Source of the DNA: Actinomadura parmotrematis
GTDB lineage: Bacteria > Actinomycetota > Actinomycetes > Streptosporangiales > Streptosporangiaceae
Length of the DNA: 64,000 nucleotides
Direction of reading: 5' to 3'
Assembly: GCF_019458805.1 (NCBI RefSeq)
Contig: NZ_JAIBOA010000001.1
Location: 496,001 to 560,000, forward strand
This document shows positions 42,812-52,465 of this stretch, one piece after another. The stretch's first letter is position 1; the number at the start of each line of letters is the position of its first letter. Both the position numbers and the translations under genes were made by a program. Below the pieces are notes generated by a model. It worked only from the letters and a program-made list of their open reading frames with translations, was not told the DNA's origin and searched no databases.

Positions 42812-43387
42812 TCACGGGCCGCCGACCAGCAGCCGGACGAGCCGCTCGACCACCGGGCCCGTCCGCTCGCTGCTCCAGCGTTCGGGGTCCTCCAGGCTGG
42901 ACACGTAGAAGCCGCGCAGCACCAGGTGCAGCACGTCGGCGGCGAAGGCCGGGTCGGGCGCCCCGGCGTCGGCGGCGGCCTCGGCGAACAGCCCGTGGTT
43001 GCGGCGGGCGTCGCGGGCGAGGACGCGGAGCGCCTCGGACGCCGGGTCGGCGCGGCCGAGGATCTCCATGAAGAGGCGGCGCAGCACCTCGTCGTCGCCG
43101 GACGTCGTGCAGGCCCAGGCGGCGACCGCGGCGAGCCGGTCGCGCGCGGGCGCGCCCGCGACGACCGGCGCCATGTCCTCCTCCCAGTCGCCGATCGCGT
43201 GCTCGACGGCGTTGGTGAGCAGCGCCTCGCGCGTCGGCAGGTAGTTGGTGACGAGCGTGGTGGACCCGCCGATCCGCTTGGCCACGGCCCGGATGGTGAC
43301 CCCGTCGATCCCCTCGGCCGCCACGATGTCCAGCGTGGCGGCGGCGATCGTCGCGAGGCGCTCGGTGACGTCGATCTCCACTGGCAT
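42812..43387 (-). CDS. TetR-family regulator, divergent from amidase
   Basis: 191 residues; HTH at about 10-55 (TLDIVAAEGIDGVTIRAVAKRIGGSTT then NYLPTREALLTN). Start ATG 43387; the much longer frame would cross the promoter. The C-terminal part resembles BetI-like TetR proteins. A 13-bp palindrome covering the -35 box of the divergent amidase gene is the likely operator. Confidence 0.9.
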   Translation of the reverse strand: MPVEIDVTERLATIAAATLDIVAAEGIDGVTIRAVAKRIGGSTTLVTNYLPTREALLTNAVEHAIGDWEEDMAPVVAGAPARDRLAAVAAWACTTSGDDEVLRRLFMEILGRADPASEALRVLARDARRNHGLFAEAAADAGAPDPAFAADVLHLVLRGFYVSSLEDPERWSSERTGPVVERLVRLLVGGP

Positions 43388-43418
43388 GGCGGCAGCGTAG
43401 CCCGCCGGAACCCGATGA

Positions 43419-43456
43419 ACAACACTGTTGTACATCAGCGTTGCATCACGTACGCT
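43419..43456 (+). promoter_or_regulatory. Amidase promoter with overlapping palindrome
   Basis: -35 TTGTAC (43428-43433), 17-base spacer, -10 TACGCT (43451-43456). The palindrome ACAACA-C-TGTTGT (43419-43431) covers the -35 box, so a bound TetR protein would block RNA polymerase. Confidence 0.65.
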
Positions 43457-43511
43457 CCTCCGCATCGCCGGCCCGTCCCCGCAGGTGGGCGGCCCCTCTC
43501 TAGGAGCAGGC

Positions 43512-44933
43512 ATGCAACTGTGGCAGCTGTCCGCGACCCGGCTCGCGGCCGGGATCCGCGCCCGCGAGTTCTCCGCGGCCGAGGTCGCCGAGTCCTGCCT
43601 CGGCAGGATCGCGGCGGTGAACCCCGCCCTCAACGCGCTCGTGGAGCTGGACCCCGCGGCGGTCCGCGCCGCCGCGCGGGCCGCCGACGAGCGGGCCGCG
43701 GCGGGCGCGGACCTCGGCCCGCTGCACGGCGTGCCGGTCTCCACGAAGATCAACACGGCGGAGCGGGGCCGGCTGCTCACCCACGGCGTCGCGGCGATGG
43801 CCGGGGTGCGGGCGACCGAGGACGACGCCTGCGTCGCGGCGCTCCGCGCGGCGGGCGCGGTCTTCACCGGCCGCAGCAACGCGCCCGCGTTCTCGGTCCG
43901 CTGGTTCTCCGCCAACGACGTCCACGGGCGCACCCTCAACCCCTGGGACGCCGCGCGCACCCCCGGCGGCTCCAGCGGGGGCGCCGCCGCGGCCGTCGCG
44001 GCGGGCATGGCGCCGATCGCGCAGGGCAACGACATCGGCGGCTCGGTCCGCTTCCCGGCCGCCTGCTGCGGCGTGGTCGGCGTCCGCCCGACCGTCGGCC
44101 TCGTGTCCAACTGGGTGGCGCCCGGCCCCGACGAGCTGGAGGGGCCGCTCACCTTCCAGGCGTGGGCGGTGCAGGGGCCGCTCGGGCGGACCGTCTCCGA
44201 CGCCCGCCTCGGGCTGCGCGCGATGGCCGGCCCCGACCTGCGCGACGCGTTCAGCGTCCCCGCGCTGCCGCCGGCGCCCGCGCCGGCCGGTCCGGTCCGG
44301 GTCGGGCTGGTGCGCGACGTCGGGCTCGCCAAGCCGGACCCGGCCGTGGACGCCGCCCTCGACACCGCCGCCGCGTGGCTGGCCGACGCCGGCTACCTCG
44401 TCGAGGAGATCGAGGTGCCGCTGCTGGGCGAGGCGGCCCGGCTGTGGGCGCTGCTCCTCGCCGAGGACATGCGGCCGATGCAGGGCGGCATGCGCCACCT
44501 CTGCGACGACGCGCTGCGCACCAACCTCGACTACTTCTACGAGCACGCCGCCCTGCTGTGGGGCGAGCGGCCCGGCGTGGAGGTCTACATCCAGGGCTGG
44601 GCGCGCCGCGCCACCCTCATCAACCGGCTGCAGGACCTGCTCGGCAACGACCGGATCCTGCTCACCCCCGCCTGCGCCGAGCTCCCCTTCGAGCAGGACG
44701 CCGACATCGCGGACCACGACCGCGCCCTGTCGCTGTTCGCCGCGCAGTGGCCCATGATCTCGCTGCCCGTCCTCGGGTTCCCCGGCGTCACGGTCCCGGT
44801 CGGGCTCGCCGAGGGCGTGCCGGTCGGCGTCCAGCTCGTCGGCGGCCGCTTCACCGAGGAGCTGCTCCTGGACGCCGCGCAGGCCGTCGAGGACCGCGCG
44901 CCCGCGCTCGTCCCGCCGCTCCCCGCGAGCTGA
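43512..44933 (+). CDS. Amidase (amidase-signature family)
   Basis: 473 residues. The Ser-cisSer-Lys triad is complete: Lys79 in STKIN, Ser154 in PGGSSGGA and nucleophile Ser178 in DIGGSVRFP. It hydrolyses a carboxamide to acid and ammonia; the substrate is unknown. Cytoplasmic. ATG 43512 follows TAGGAG. Regulated most likely by the divergent TetR gene. Confidence 0.92.
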   Translation: MQLWQLSATRLAAGIRAREFSAAEVAESCLGRIAAVNPALNALVELDPAAVRAAARAADERAAAGADLGPLHGVPVSTKINTAERGRLLTHGVAAMAGVRATEDDACVAALRAAGAVFTGRSNAPAFSVRWFSANDVHGRTLNPWDAARTPGGSSGGAAAAVAAGMAPIAQGNDIGGSVRFPAACCGVVGVRPTVGLVSNWVAPGPDELEGPLTFQAWAVQGPLGRTVSDARLGLRAMAGPDLRDAFSVPALPPAPAPAGPVRVGLVRDVGLAKPDPAVDAALDTAAAWLADAGYLVEEIEVPLLGEAARLWALLLAEDMRPMQGGMRHLCDDALRTNLDYFYEHAALLWGERPGVEVYIQGWARRATLINRLQDLLGNDRILLTPACAELPFEQDADIADHDRALSLFAAQWPMISLPVLGFPGVTVPVGLAEGVPVGVQLVGGRFTEELLLDAAQAVEDRAPALVPPLPAS

Positions 44934-45011
44934 CCCGCGGCGGCGCGCCCGTCATGCGGCATTGCTGATCTTTTGCCGCGATGAACACATCAGCGCGCGC
45001 GGCGCGGGGGT

Positions 45012-45935
45012 ATGTACGCCGACATGCGATCTGCGCTGAGCGGCCGGCAGCTCACCCTGGCGGCCGGCGACTACGCGGCCGTCGTCACCGAGTGCGGCGC
45101 CGGCCTGCGGTCGCTGACCTTCCAGGGCGAGCCGCTCGTCCTCGGCTACGGCCCGGACGAGCCGGCGCCCGCCGCGTTCGGGCAGCTCCTCGCCCCCTGG
45201 CCCAACCGCGTCGACCGCGGCCGCTACACCTGGCGCGGCCGCGACCTGCAGCTCGACATCTCCGAGGTCGAGCGCGACTGCGCGATCCATGGCCTCGCCC
45301 GCTGGAAGGCGTGGACGCCGGTGCGCGAGGAGGCGGACCGGGCCGTCCTGGCCTGCCGCCTCCTCGGCTCGCCCGGCTACCCGTTCCGCCTGGCGCTGGA
45401 GGCCGAGTACGCCCTGGACGCCGCCGGCGGCCTCACCGTCCGGCTCACCGCCCGCAACGAGGGCGGCGCCCCGGCGCCCTACGGGCACGGCGCCCACCCC
45501 TACCTGACGGTGGGCGAGCCGATCGACGGCTGCACGGTCGCGGTGCCCGCCCGCGAGCACCTGCCGGTCGACGAGCGGATGATCCCGCGCGGCCCCGCCG
45601 AGCCCGTCGAGGGGACCGCCTACGACCTGCGCGGCGGCCGCGTCCTCGGCGACCGGCGGATCGACCGCGCGTTCACCGGCCTGGAGCGCGACGCCGGCGG
45701 CCGCGCCCGGGTGCGCCTCACCGGCTCGGCGCGCACCGCCGAGCTCTGGCTGGACGACGCCCACCCCTGGGTCGAGATCTACACCGCCGACGCCGTGCCG
45801 GCGGGCGACCGGCGGCGCGGCCTCGGCGTCGAGCCCATGACCTGCCCGCCGAACGCCCTCGCGAGCGGGACCGGCGTCGTCGCCCTCGACCCGGGCGCCG
45901 CGTTCACCGGCACCTGGGGGATCCGGGCGGGCTGA
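45012..45935 (+). CDS. Aldose 1-epimerase-like protein
   Basis: 307 residues (303 if ATG 45024 is used; neither start has a well-placed ribosome site). Galactose-mutarotase fold: LAPWPNRVDRGRYTWRG near residue 60, catalytic His in AIHGLAR and GHGAHPYLTVG, Glu in GLGVEPMTCPPNAL. It interconverts sugar anomers, fitting the following glucose-6-phosphate dehydrogenase-like gene 51 bases downstream. Confidence 0.9.
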   Translation: MYADMRSALSGRQLTLAAGDYAAVVTECGAGLRSLTFQGEPLVLGYGPDEPAPAAFGQLLAPWPNRVDRGRYTWRGRDLQLDISEVERDCAIHGLARWKAWTPVREEADRAVLACRLLGSPGYPFRLALEAEYALDAAGGLTVRLTARNEGGAPAPYGHGAHPYLTVGEPIDGCTVAVPAREHLPVDERMIPRGPAEPVEGTAYDLRGGRVLGDRRIDRAFTGLERDAGGRARVRLTGSARTAELWLDDAHPWVEIYTADAVPAGDRRRGLGVEPMTCPPNALASGTGVVALDPGAAFTGTWGIRAG

Positions 45936-45941
45936 CCGGCG

Positions 45942-45971
45942 CCCGCGCACCACGGCACCCGCGCACCACGG
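45942..45971 (+). repeat. 14-bp direct repeat before the Zwf-like gene
   Basis: CCCGCGCACCACGG occurs at 45942-45955 and 45958-45971, separated by two bases, immediately before the AAGGAACG ribosome site. Confidence 0.7.
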
Positions 45972-45986
45972 AAGGAACGACCGCCC

Positions 45987-47372
45987 ATGGGCACGACCAC
46001 GCGCGCCGACGTCCTCGTCCTGTTCGGGATCACCGGCGACCTCGTCAAGAAAATGATCATGCCGGCGCTGTACCGGCTGGCCGAGCGCGGCGAGCTGACC
46101 GCGCCCGTCGTCGGCGTCGCCGCCGGCGACTGGGACGACGCCGCGCTCCGCCGGCACGCCCGCGCGGCCGTCGCCGCCGCCGTGGGCGACGTCGACGAGG
46201 AGGTCTTCGCCCGGCTCGCCGGGCGGCTGAGCATGGTCTCCGGCGACTTCGCCGACGGCGCCACCTTCGCCCGCCTCGCCGACGCGGTGCGCGGCCGCGG
46301 GTTCCTCAGCCACTACCTGGCTATCCCGCCCGCGCTGTTCACCAGCGTCGCGGGGTCGCTCGCCGCCGTCGGCCTGAACGAGAACGCCCGGCTCGTCGTG
46401 GAGAAGCCCTTCGGGCACGACCTGGCGTCGGCGCGGCGGCTGGACGCCGAGCTCGCCCGCTCCTTCGACGCCGACCACGTGCTGCGCGTCGACCACTTCC
46501 TCGGCTCGCTGCCGATCAACGGGGTGAAGGCCGCCCGGTTCGCCAACACCCTGCTCGAACCGCTGTGGAACCGGTCCTACATCGCCAACGTGCAGATCAA
46601 CCTGCTGGAGGACTTCGACGTCGCCGACCGCGGCTCGTTCTACGACGCCGTCGGCTGCGTCAAGGACGTCCTGCAGAACCACATGCTCCAGGTGTTCGCG
46701 CTCGTGGCGATGGAGCCGCCGAGCGTCGCCGACGTGCGCGCCGAGCAGATCGAGAAGTGGCGGGTGCTGCGCGCGACCCGGCCGATCTCCCCGGCCGGCA
46801 CGGTGCGCGGCCAGTACGCGGGTTACCGCGACGTCGCGGGCGTGAAGCCCGGCTCGATCACCGAGACCTACGTCGCGACCCGCCTGGAGGTCGACAACTG
46901 GCGGTGGGCGGGCGTCCCGTTCTACCTGCGCAGCGGCAAGGCGCTGACGACGAGCTCGACCGACGTCGTCGTGCAGCTCCGCCGCCCGCCGCTCGACCTG
47001 TTCGGCGGGCTGGCCGGCGGCACCCCACCCGACCTGCTGCGGTTCCGGTTCGAGCCGACGGCGGGCCTCACCTTCGAGCTGCTGCTGAACCAGCCCGCGC
47101 CGGGGGAGCGCGCCACCATGGTCCCGGTGGCGGTGGACTTCGAGAAGGTGCTCGGCCGCGAGGAGCTGCCGTACGAGAACATCATCGCCGGCGCGATCGC
47201 CGGCGACCCGCGCCACTTCGCCTCGATGCCGGCCATCGAGGAGTGCTGGCGGATCGTCGACCCCATCCTGGAGCCGACCGACCCGCACCCCTACGCGCGC
47301 GGCTCGTGGGGGCCGGACGCGGCGGAGGCCCTGGTCGGCGCCGACGGCTGGCACAACCCGCCGCCCCGCTGA
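45987..47372 (+). CDS. Divergent glucose-6-phosphate dehydrogenase-like protein
   Basis: 461 residues. N-terminal Rossmann motif GITGDL (14-19), EKPFG (139-143), DHFLG (169-173) and QNH with catalytic-base His232. Positions are offset by 8 from Leuconostoc G6PDH and keep His178/His240 (as His170/His232) and Lys148 (as Lys140), but the substrate-phosphate Lys182 is Ser174 and Tyr179 is Phe171. It should oxidise a sugar phosphate or related sugar; true G6PDH activity is uncertain. In an apparent unit with aldose epimerase. Confidence 0.85.
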   Translation: MGTTTRADVLVLFGITGDLVKKMIMPALYRLAERGELTAPVVGVAAGDWDDAALRRHARAAVAAAVGDVDEEVFARLAGRLSMVSGDFADGATFARLADAVRGRGFLSHYLAIPPALFTSVAGSLAAVGLNENARLVVEKPFGHDLASARRLDAELARSFDADHVLRVDHFLGSLPINGVKAARFANTLLEPLWNRSYIANVQINLLEDFDVADRGSFYDAVGCVKDVLQNHMLQVFALVAMEPPSVADVRAEQIEKWRVLRATRPISPAGTVRGQYAGYRDVAGVKPGSITETYVATRLEVDNWRWAGVPFYLRSGKALTTSSTDVVVQLRRPPLDLFGGLAGGTPPDLLRFRFEPTAGLTFELLLNQPAPGERATMVPVAVDFEKVLGREELPYENIIAGAIAGDPRHFASMPAIEECWRIVDPILEPTDPHPYARGSWGPDAAEALVGADGWHNPPPR

Positions 47373-47386
47373 CGGGCGCGGCACCA

Positions 47387-47406
47387 GGGTAGGCCTTCCC
47401 CTACCC
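47387..47406. promoter_or_regulatory. Inverted repeat between Zwf-like and exporter genes
   Basis: GGGTAGG (47387-47393), 6 bases, CCTACCC (47400-47406), perfect 7-bp arms, 14 bases after the Zwf-like stop. Could be a short terminator or an operator of the exporter. Confidence 0.4.
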
Positions 47407-47502
47407 CGACCGGCACCTTAGACCCCTCCTCGCCCGCCCCGCCGGTCCGTAGCTTCGTCCGCAAGAGCGCTCCACCGGGGCGCCGGCGGAGAGGCGGAGA
47501 CG

Positions 47503-48300
<798 letters not shown>

Positions 48301-48301
48301 G

Positions 48302-49657
48302 ATGACCTGGCTGGCACTGCGGTCCCTGCGCCGCCGCGCGGGCGCGTTCACCGCGAGCCTGGCCGCGATGGCCCTCGGCTCGGCGATCATCATGGCGTTC
48401 GCGTCGATGCTCGACACCGCGCGGGCGGGCGGCGCGACCGGCCAGGCGCGCAGCACCCTCGTCACGATGGCCTCGGTCGTCGGCGGCTGGGGCCTGCTGC
48501 TGGTGGCGTTCGCGGTCACCTCCACGCTGACCCTGGCGATCGAGCAGCGGGCGGCGGAGACGGCGCTGCTGAAGAGCGCCGGCGCCACCCCCGGCCAGCT
48601 CACCCGCATGATCGTCGGGGAGGCGTGCGGCCTGGCCGCCGCCGGGACGGCGCTCGGCGTCCTCCCCGGCGCCCTCGCGGGCCGGGGCCTGCTCGGGCTG
48701 CTGCACGGCACGCACCAGGTCCCCGCGGACGTCGGCTACGCGTTCGGGGCGGCCGCGCTGTCCATCGGCGCCGGCGTCACCTTCGCGTCGGCCTTCCTCG
48801 CCGCGCTCGTCGCCGCGCGGCGGGCCGGGCGCACCGGCGCCGCCGCGTCGCTCGCCGCGGCCTCCGCCGGCACCGCGCGGCTGAGCCGCAAGCGCCTGGT
48901 GCTCGCCGCGCTGTTCCTGCTCGGCGCGGTGGACGAGGCCGTCGTCACCGTCACGGTCATGGACGGCAAGGGCAGCGACGCGATGGCGACGTCCGGGCAG
49001 GCCGACATCCTCGCCGCGATCGGGCTCGCGCTGCTGTCCCCGGTGCTCGTCCGGTGGGCGGCGGCCCTGCTGGACCGGCCGTTCCGCGCCTTCGGCGCGG
49101 CGGGCGACCTGGCGATCACCACCATGCGGCGCCGCGCGCCGTCGGTGGCGTCCGCGGTGACGCCGGTGGTGCTGTTCACCGGCACCGCCGTCGGGACGCT
49201 GTTCCTCCAGGCCACCGAGAACGCCGCGACGGCGGCGGCGGGCCTCGCCAAGACCGCCGACCAGAAGGCGATCGAGACGCTCAACCTGACGGTCATCGGC
49301 ATGGTCGTGCTGTTCACCGCGATCATGCTGGTGAACACGCTGGTCGCGGCGACCGCGCACCGCCGCCGCGAGTTCGCCCAGGCGCGCCTCGCGGGCGCCG
49401 TCCCGGGCCAGGTGCTCGGCGCGGTGGCGCTGGAGTCGGCGGCGGTCATCCTGATCGGCGTCGCCTGCGGGACGGTCGCGGCGGTGTTCACCGTCGTCCC
49501 GTTCGGCCTCGCCCGCAAGGGCTCGGCCGCGCCCGACGGCAGCGTCTGGACCTACCTCGCGGTGGTCGGCCTCGCCGTCGCCCTCACCGGGATCACCGCC
49601 CTCGGCGCGGCCCGCCGCACCGTCCGGACGCCCGCGATCGAGGCCGTCACCGCCTGA
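48302..49657 (+). CDS. FtsX-like ABC permease
   Basis: 451-residue membrane protein: N-terminal segment, two FtsX-like blocks (about 60-180 and 320-450) each with three to four transmembrane segments; [18 protein letters not shown] and [18 protein letters not shown] are the paired coupling regions. Together with the preceding ATPase it forms an exporter of unknown substrate. ATG 48302 uses the GGAGG at the end of the ATPase gene. Confidence 0.9.
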   Translation: MTWLALRSLRRRAGAFTASLAAMALGSAIIMAFASMLDTARAGGATGQARSTLVTMASVVGGWGLLLVAFAVTSTLTLAIEQRAAETALLKSAGATPGQLTRMIVGEACGLAAAGTALGVLPGALAGRGLLGLLHGTHQVPADVGYAFGAAALSIGAGVTFASAFLAALVAARRAGRTGAAASLAAASAGTARLSRKRLVLAALFLLGAVDEAVVTVTVMDGKGSDAMATSGQADILAAIGLALLSPVLVRWAAALLDRPFRAFGAAGDLAITTMRRRAPSVASAVTPVVLFTGTAVGTLFLQATENAATAAAGLAKTADQKAIETLNLTVIGMVVLFTAIMLVNTLVAATAHRRREFAQARLAGAVPGQVLGAVALESAAVILIGVACGTVAAVFTVVPFGLARKGSAAPDGSVWTYLAVVGLAVALTGITALGAARRTVRTPAIEAVTA

Positions 49658-49668
49658 CGCCCGCGGCG

Positions 49669-49704
49669 GCCGGCCCCCGTCCCGTACCCGGGACGGGGGC
49701 CGGC
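49669..49704. terminator. Bidirectional terminator
   Basis: Perfect 15-bp inverted repeat (49669-49683 and 49690-49704), 6-base loop, between the convergent permease and TetR genes. Very stable; followed by TCATT on the plus strand. Confidence 0.8.
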
Positions 49705-49705
49705 G

Positions 49706-50275
49706 TCATTCCCGCGCCCGGTCCCGCAGGGCGGCGTCGAGGGTGTCAAGGATCCAGGCCCACGAGGCGTCGGCGCTGCGGGGCCCGTGCCCGAAACCGC
49801 CCGCGATCTCCAGGTCGACGTACCCGTGGAAGGCGCCGTGCAGGAGGCGGACGGCGTCTGTCTCGGCGGGCTCGGGCAGGCCGTAGCCGCGCAGCAGCGC
49901 CCGCGTCAGCGCGGAGTGCCGCGGCGCGGCGCTGTCCTCGGCGGCATCGGCGTCCAGCTCGAACCGCATCGCGGTGTAGCGGCCGGGATGCTCCTTGGCG
50001 TAGGAGCGGTAGGCGCCCGCGAAGGCGACGAGCGCGTCCCTGCCCGCCCGCCCGGCGAGGGCGGCGGCGGCCCGGTCCGCCAGCTCCTCCAGCGCTAGCA
50101 GCGCGACCCGCATCTTCAGGTCGCGGGCGTTGCGGATGTGCGCGTACAGGCTCGGATCCTTGACGCCGAGCCGCCGCGCGACGGCCGAGACGGTCAGCGC
50201 GTCGAAGCCGATCTCGTCGGCCACCTCCGCCGCCGTCCTGGTCAGGCGCTCGGGGGTGAGGGCCGCACGCGCCAC
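49706..50275 (-). CDS. TetR-family regulator with WHG-type C-terminal domain
   Basis: 189 residues from GTG 50275, preceded by GGAGGT. HTH at about 8-52 (ALTVSAVARRLGVKDPSLYAHIRN). The C-terminal domain has LLHGAFHGYVDLE, near the WHG consensus (FHGY), and ends with a Trp-rich helix. Divergent from the FBP-domain gene, with an AT-rich palindromic region between them; it is also close to the MacB-type exporter, an alternative target. Confidence 0.9.
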   Translation of the reverse strand: MARAALTPERLTRTAAEVADEIGFDALTVSAVARRLGVKDPSLYAHIRNARDLKMRVALLALEELADRAAAALAGRAGRDALVAFAGAYRSYAKEHPGRYTAMRFELDADAAEDSAAPRHSALTRALLRGYGLPEPAETDAVRLLHGAFHGYVDLEIAGGFGHGPRSADASWAWILDTLDAALRDRARE

Positions 50276-50287
50276 GGGACCTCCGCA

Positions 50288-50325
50288 GGCTAATCGAATA
50301 AGTCGTTTGCCTAAATATATTAGCC
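50288..50325. promoter_or_regulatory. AT-rich operator/promoter region between TetR and FBP genes
   Basis: GGCTAAT (50288-50294) and ATTAGCC (50319-50325) are perfect inverted arms around an AT-rich stretch holding TAAATATATT, unlike the surrounding GC-rich DNA. The region must contain both divergent promoters. Confidence 0.5.
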
Positions 50326-50342
50326 CGCTTAGCCTCGGGTCC

Positions 50343-50840
50343 ATGAGACCGCTGACCGAAAGCGACATCCGCGCGTCGTTCGTCAACTGCTCCAAGGGGG
50401 AGGCCAAGCGCGCGGACCTCCCCAAGGGCCTCGCCGAGCTGCCCTGGGACGACCTGGACTTCCTCGGCTGGCGCGAGCAGGGCGCCCCCGAGCGCGCCTA
50501 CCTGGTGGCCGAGCGGGACGGCCGGCCGCTCGGCGTCGCGCTCCGCGCGGTCGCCTCCGGGGGGCGCGGCTTCACCGCCCGCAGCATGTGCTCGCTCTGC
50601 CTGACCACGCACACCGGCGGCGGCGTCGCCCTCATGACCGCCCGCCGCACCGGCGAGGCCGGCCGCCAGGGCAACACCGTCGGCCAGTACCTCTGCACCG
50701 ACCTGGCGTGCTCCCTCTACACCCGCGGCAAGCGGCGCTCGGCCGCCGGCGACGGCCCGGACGAGACGCTCACCGTCGAGGAGAAGGTCGCCCGCACCCG
50801 CGCCAACCTCGCCTCCTTCCTCACCAGGGTCACCACCTGA
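50343..50840 (+). CDS. FBP-domain protein (FusB-like EF-G-binding zinc-finger family)
   Basis: 165 residues. The FBP domain (fibronectin/EF-G-binding C-terminal treble clef) is marked by Cys83 and Cys86 in SMCSLC and Cys118 and Cys123 in YLCTDLAC, a zinc site. FusB/FusC proteins of this fold release EF-G from fusidic-acid-stalled ribosomes; actinobacterial homologues are common and mostly untested. Weak ribosome site; divergent from a TetR gene, as in inducible resistance. Confidence 0.85.
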   Translation: MRPLTESDIRASFVNCSKGEAKRADLPKGLAELPWDDLDFLGWREQGAPERAYLVAERDGRPLGVALRAVASGGRGFTARSMCSLCLTTHTGGGVALMTARRTGEAGRQGNTVGQYLCTDLACSLYTRGKRRSAAGDGPDETLTVEEKVARTRANLASFLTRVTT

Positions 50841-50852
50841 CGGAAGGGTCCG

Positions 50853-51320
50853 TCAGGGGTCGTCGCGGAGCGCGGCGGCGAGCCGCTCGGAGATCTCGGT
50901 GAGGGCGTCGAGCTGGGCGGGGGTGAGCGGCTCGACGAGGCGGCGGCGGATGTGGGCGGCGCGCAGCGGGAACGCGGCGGCGACGGCGGCGCGCCCGGCG
51001 CCGGTGATCGTGACGACGGCGGCGCGGGGCGCGTCCGGGCTCGGCTCCCGGGTGACCAGGCCGCGCCCGGCCATCCGGGTGAGGTGATGGTGCAGGCGGC
51101 TCTTCTCGAAGTCGGTGACGTCGCCGAGCTCGTAGGGCCGGAGCGCGCCGCCGGGGGCGTCCAGGAGCGCGCCGAGGATGGCGAGGTCGGGCTCGGAGAG
51201 CCCGGTGTCGCGCTGCAGGTCGCGGGACATGCGCCGCCAGAACCCCACCTGGGCGTCGAAGAAGGCCCGCCACGCGCGGTCCTCGCGCGCGTCCAGCCAC
51301 TCGCCTGCGCCGTCGGACAT
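50853..51320 (-). CDS. MarR-family regulator
   Basis: 155 residues with a winged HTH at about 35-105 (GLSEPDLAILGALL, LGDVTDFEKSRLHHHLTRMAGRGLV, then the wing). Lies 10 bases after the LLM oxidoreductase gene in the same direction, so it is probably co-transcribed and may respond to the substrate of that enzyme. A 13-bp dyad at 52365-52377 before the LLM gene is a candidate target. Confidence 0.9.
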   Translation of the reverse strand: MSDGAGEWLDAREDRAWRAFFDAQVGFWRRMSRDLQRDTGLSEPDLAILGALLDAPGGALRPYELGDVTDFEKSRLHHHLTRMAGRGLVTREPSPDAPRAAVVTITGAGRAAVAAAFPLRAAHIRRRLVEPLTPAQLDALTEISERLAAALRDDP

Positions 51321-51330
51321 GCGCGGGAGT

Positions 51331-52353
51331 CTAGCCCGCGGCGAGCGGACGGCTCGGCAGCTCCCGGCGCAGCACCGGGGCGATGTCGGAGAAGAACAGC
51401 TCCAGGGTGCGGCGGTGCTCGGCGGCCCCGAGGACGGCGGCGTCCACGTGGATGTGCAGCGCCTCGTGGCCGAACAGCGCGTGCTGCGCGTGCACCTTGT
51501 CGATGACCTGCTGCGGGCTGCCGACCAGCGCGGAACTGTCGGCGATCCACTCCGCCACGTCGTCGTAGGGGATGGACCCGCCGTCGAACCGGCGGTTGAC
51601 CGCGAGCCGCGCCTCGAACACCGGCCGGTACCCGGCGACCGCCTCCTGCGAGGTCCGCGCGCCGAAGTAGCCGGAGGTGCCGATGCCGACGAGGGCGCCG
51701 GCGGGGTCGTGCCCGTGGTGCGCCCAGCGCTCCCGGTAGTGCCGGACGAGTTCGGCGTACGGCTCGGGGCGCCCGCGGCCGTTGGAGGAGAAGAGCGGGT
51801 CGCCGTGCAGCGCCGCGAAGTCCGCCGACTCCGGGCTGGTGGCGCTGCCGTGCCAGACCCGCAGCCGCTTCTGCAAGGGGCGCGGCAGCGCCTCCGCGCG
51901 GTCGAGAGGGCGCGGGCCGTCCGCGGTGACGTCGTCGCTCTCCCACAGGCGGCGGAACAGCTCGTAACCGTCGCGCAGCCGCCGCCACCGGTTCTCGGGC
52001 GTGATCCCGAACAGCGCGGCGGTGCGCGGGTACCCGCCCTTGCCGATCATGAGGTCGAGGCGGCCGCCGGACAGGTTGTCGAGCGTGGCGTAGTCCTCGT
52101 AGGCCCGCAGCGGGTCCAGCATCCCGAGCGTCGTCACGGTCGTGAACAGCCGGATCCGGGACGTGCGCGCCGCGATGTGGGCGAGCAGGACCGGCGGCGC
52201 GGACGAGACGACGGGCCGGTCGTGGCGCTCGCCGACGCCGTAGCCGTCGAAGCCGAGCTCCTCGGCGAGGACGGCGGTGTCGACCAGCTCCCGGAGCTGA
52301 TCCGCGTCGGACGCGCGCTGGTCGGGGACGTGCGGCAGCAGCAGGAACTTCAT
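51331..52353 (-). CDS. LLM-class flavin-dependent oxidoreductase (luciferase-like)
   Basis: 340 residues, TIM-barrel of the bacterial-luciferase family: MKFLLLPHVPDQR, EELGFDGYGVGERHDRPV, DNLSGGRLDLMIGKGGYPR and VGSPQQVIDKVHAQH, the last a family hallmark. It uses reduced FMN or F420 to oxidise an unknown compound. ATG 52353 follows GAGGG; an upstream ATG at 52371 lies inside a palindrome and has no site. Paralogous to the partial gene at the window end. Confidence 0.9.
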   Translation of the reverse strand: MKFLLLPHVPDQRASDADQLRELVDTAVLAEELGFDGYGVGERHDRPVVSSAPPVLLAHIAARTSRIRLFTTVTTLGMLDPLRAYEDYATLDNLSGGRLDLMIGKGGYPRTAALFGITPENRWRRLRDGYELFRRLWESDDVTADGPRPLDRAEALPRPLQKRLRVWHGSATSPESADFAALHGDPLFSSNGRGRPEPYAELVRHYRERWAHHGHDPAGALVGIGTSGYFGARTSQEAVAGYRPVFEARLAVNRRFDGGSIPYDDVAEWIADSSALVGSPQQVIDKVHAQHALFGHEALHIHVDAAVLGAAEHRRTLELFFSDIAPVLRRELPSRPLAAG

Positions 52354-52364
52354 CGGGGCCGCCC

Positions 52365-52377
52365 TCGACATTGTCGA
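52365..52377. promoter_or_regulatory. 13-bp palindrome before the LLM gene
   Basis: TCGACA-T-TGTCGA, perfect arms, 11 bases upstream of the ATG at 52353; candidate MarR operator. Confidence 0.5.
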
Positions 52378-52447
52378 TGAAAGAGACAGGAAAAGTAGGG
52401 AAATGGCGGGGTTCGCCCCCGCCCGTCCCGGCATCATGGACGATGGC

Positions 52448-52465
52448 GAGTTGACGCGTCAACTC
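52448..52465. promoter_or_regulatory. 18-bp perfect palindrome with -35 box for the LLM gene
   Basis: GAGTTGACG and its exact complement, overlapping the stop codon of the hxlR gene. On the minus strand it holds TTGACG, followed after 18 bases by CATGAT, a plausible promoter for the LLM-marR unit. Confidence 0.55.
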
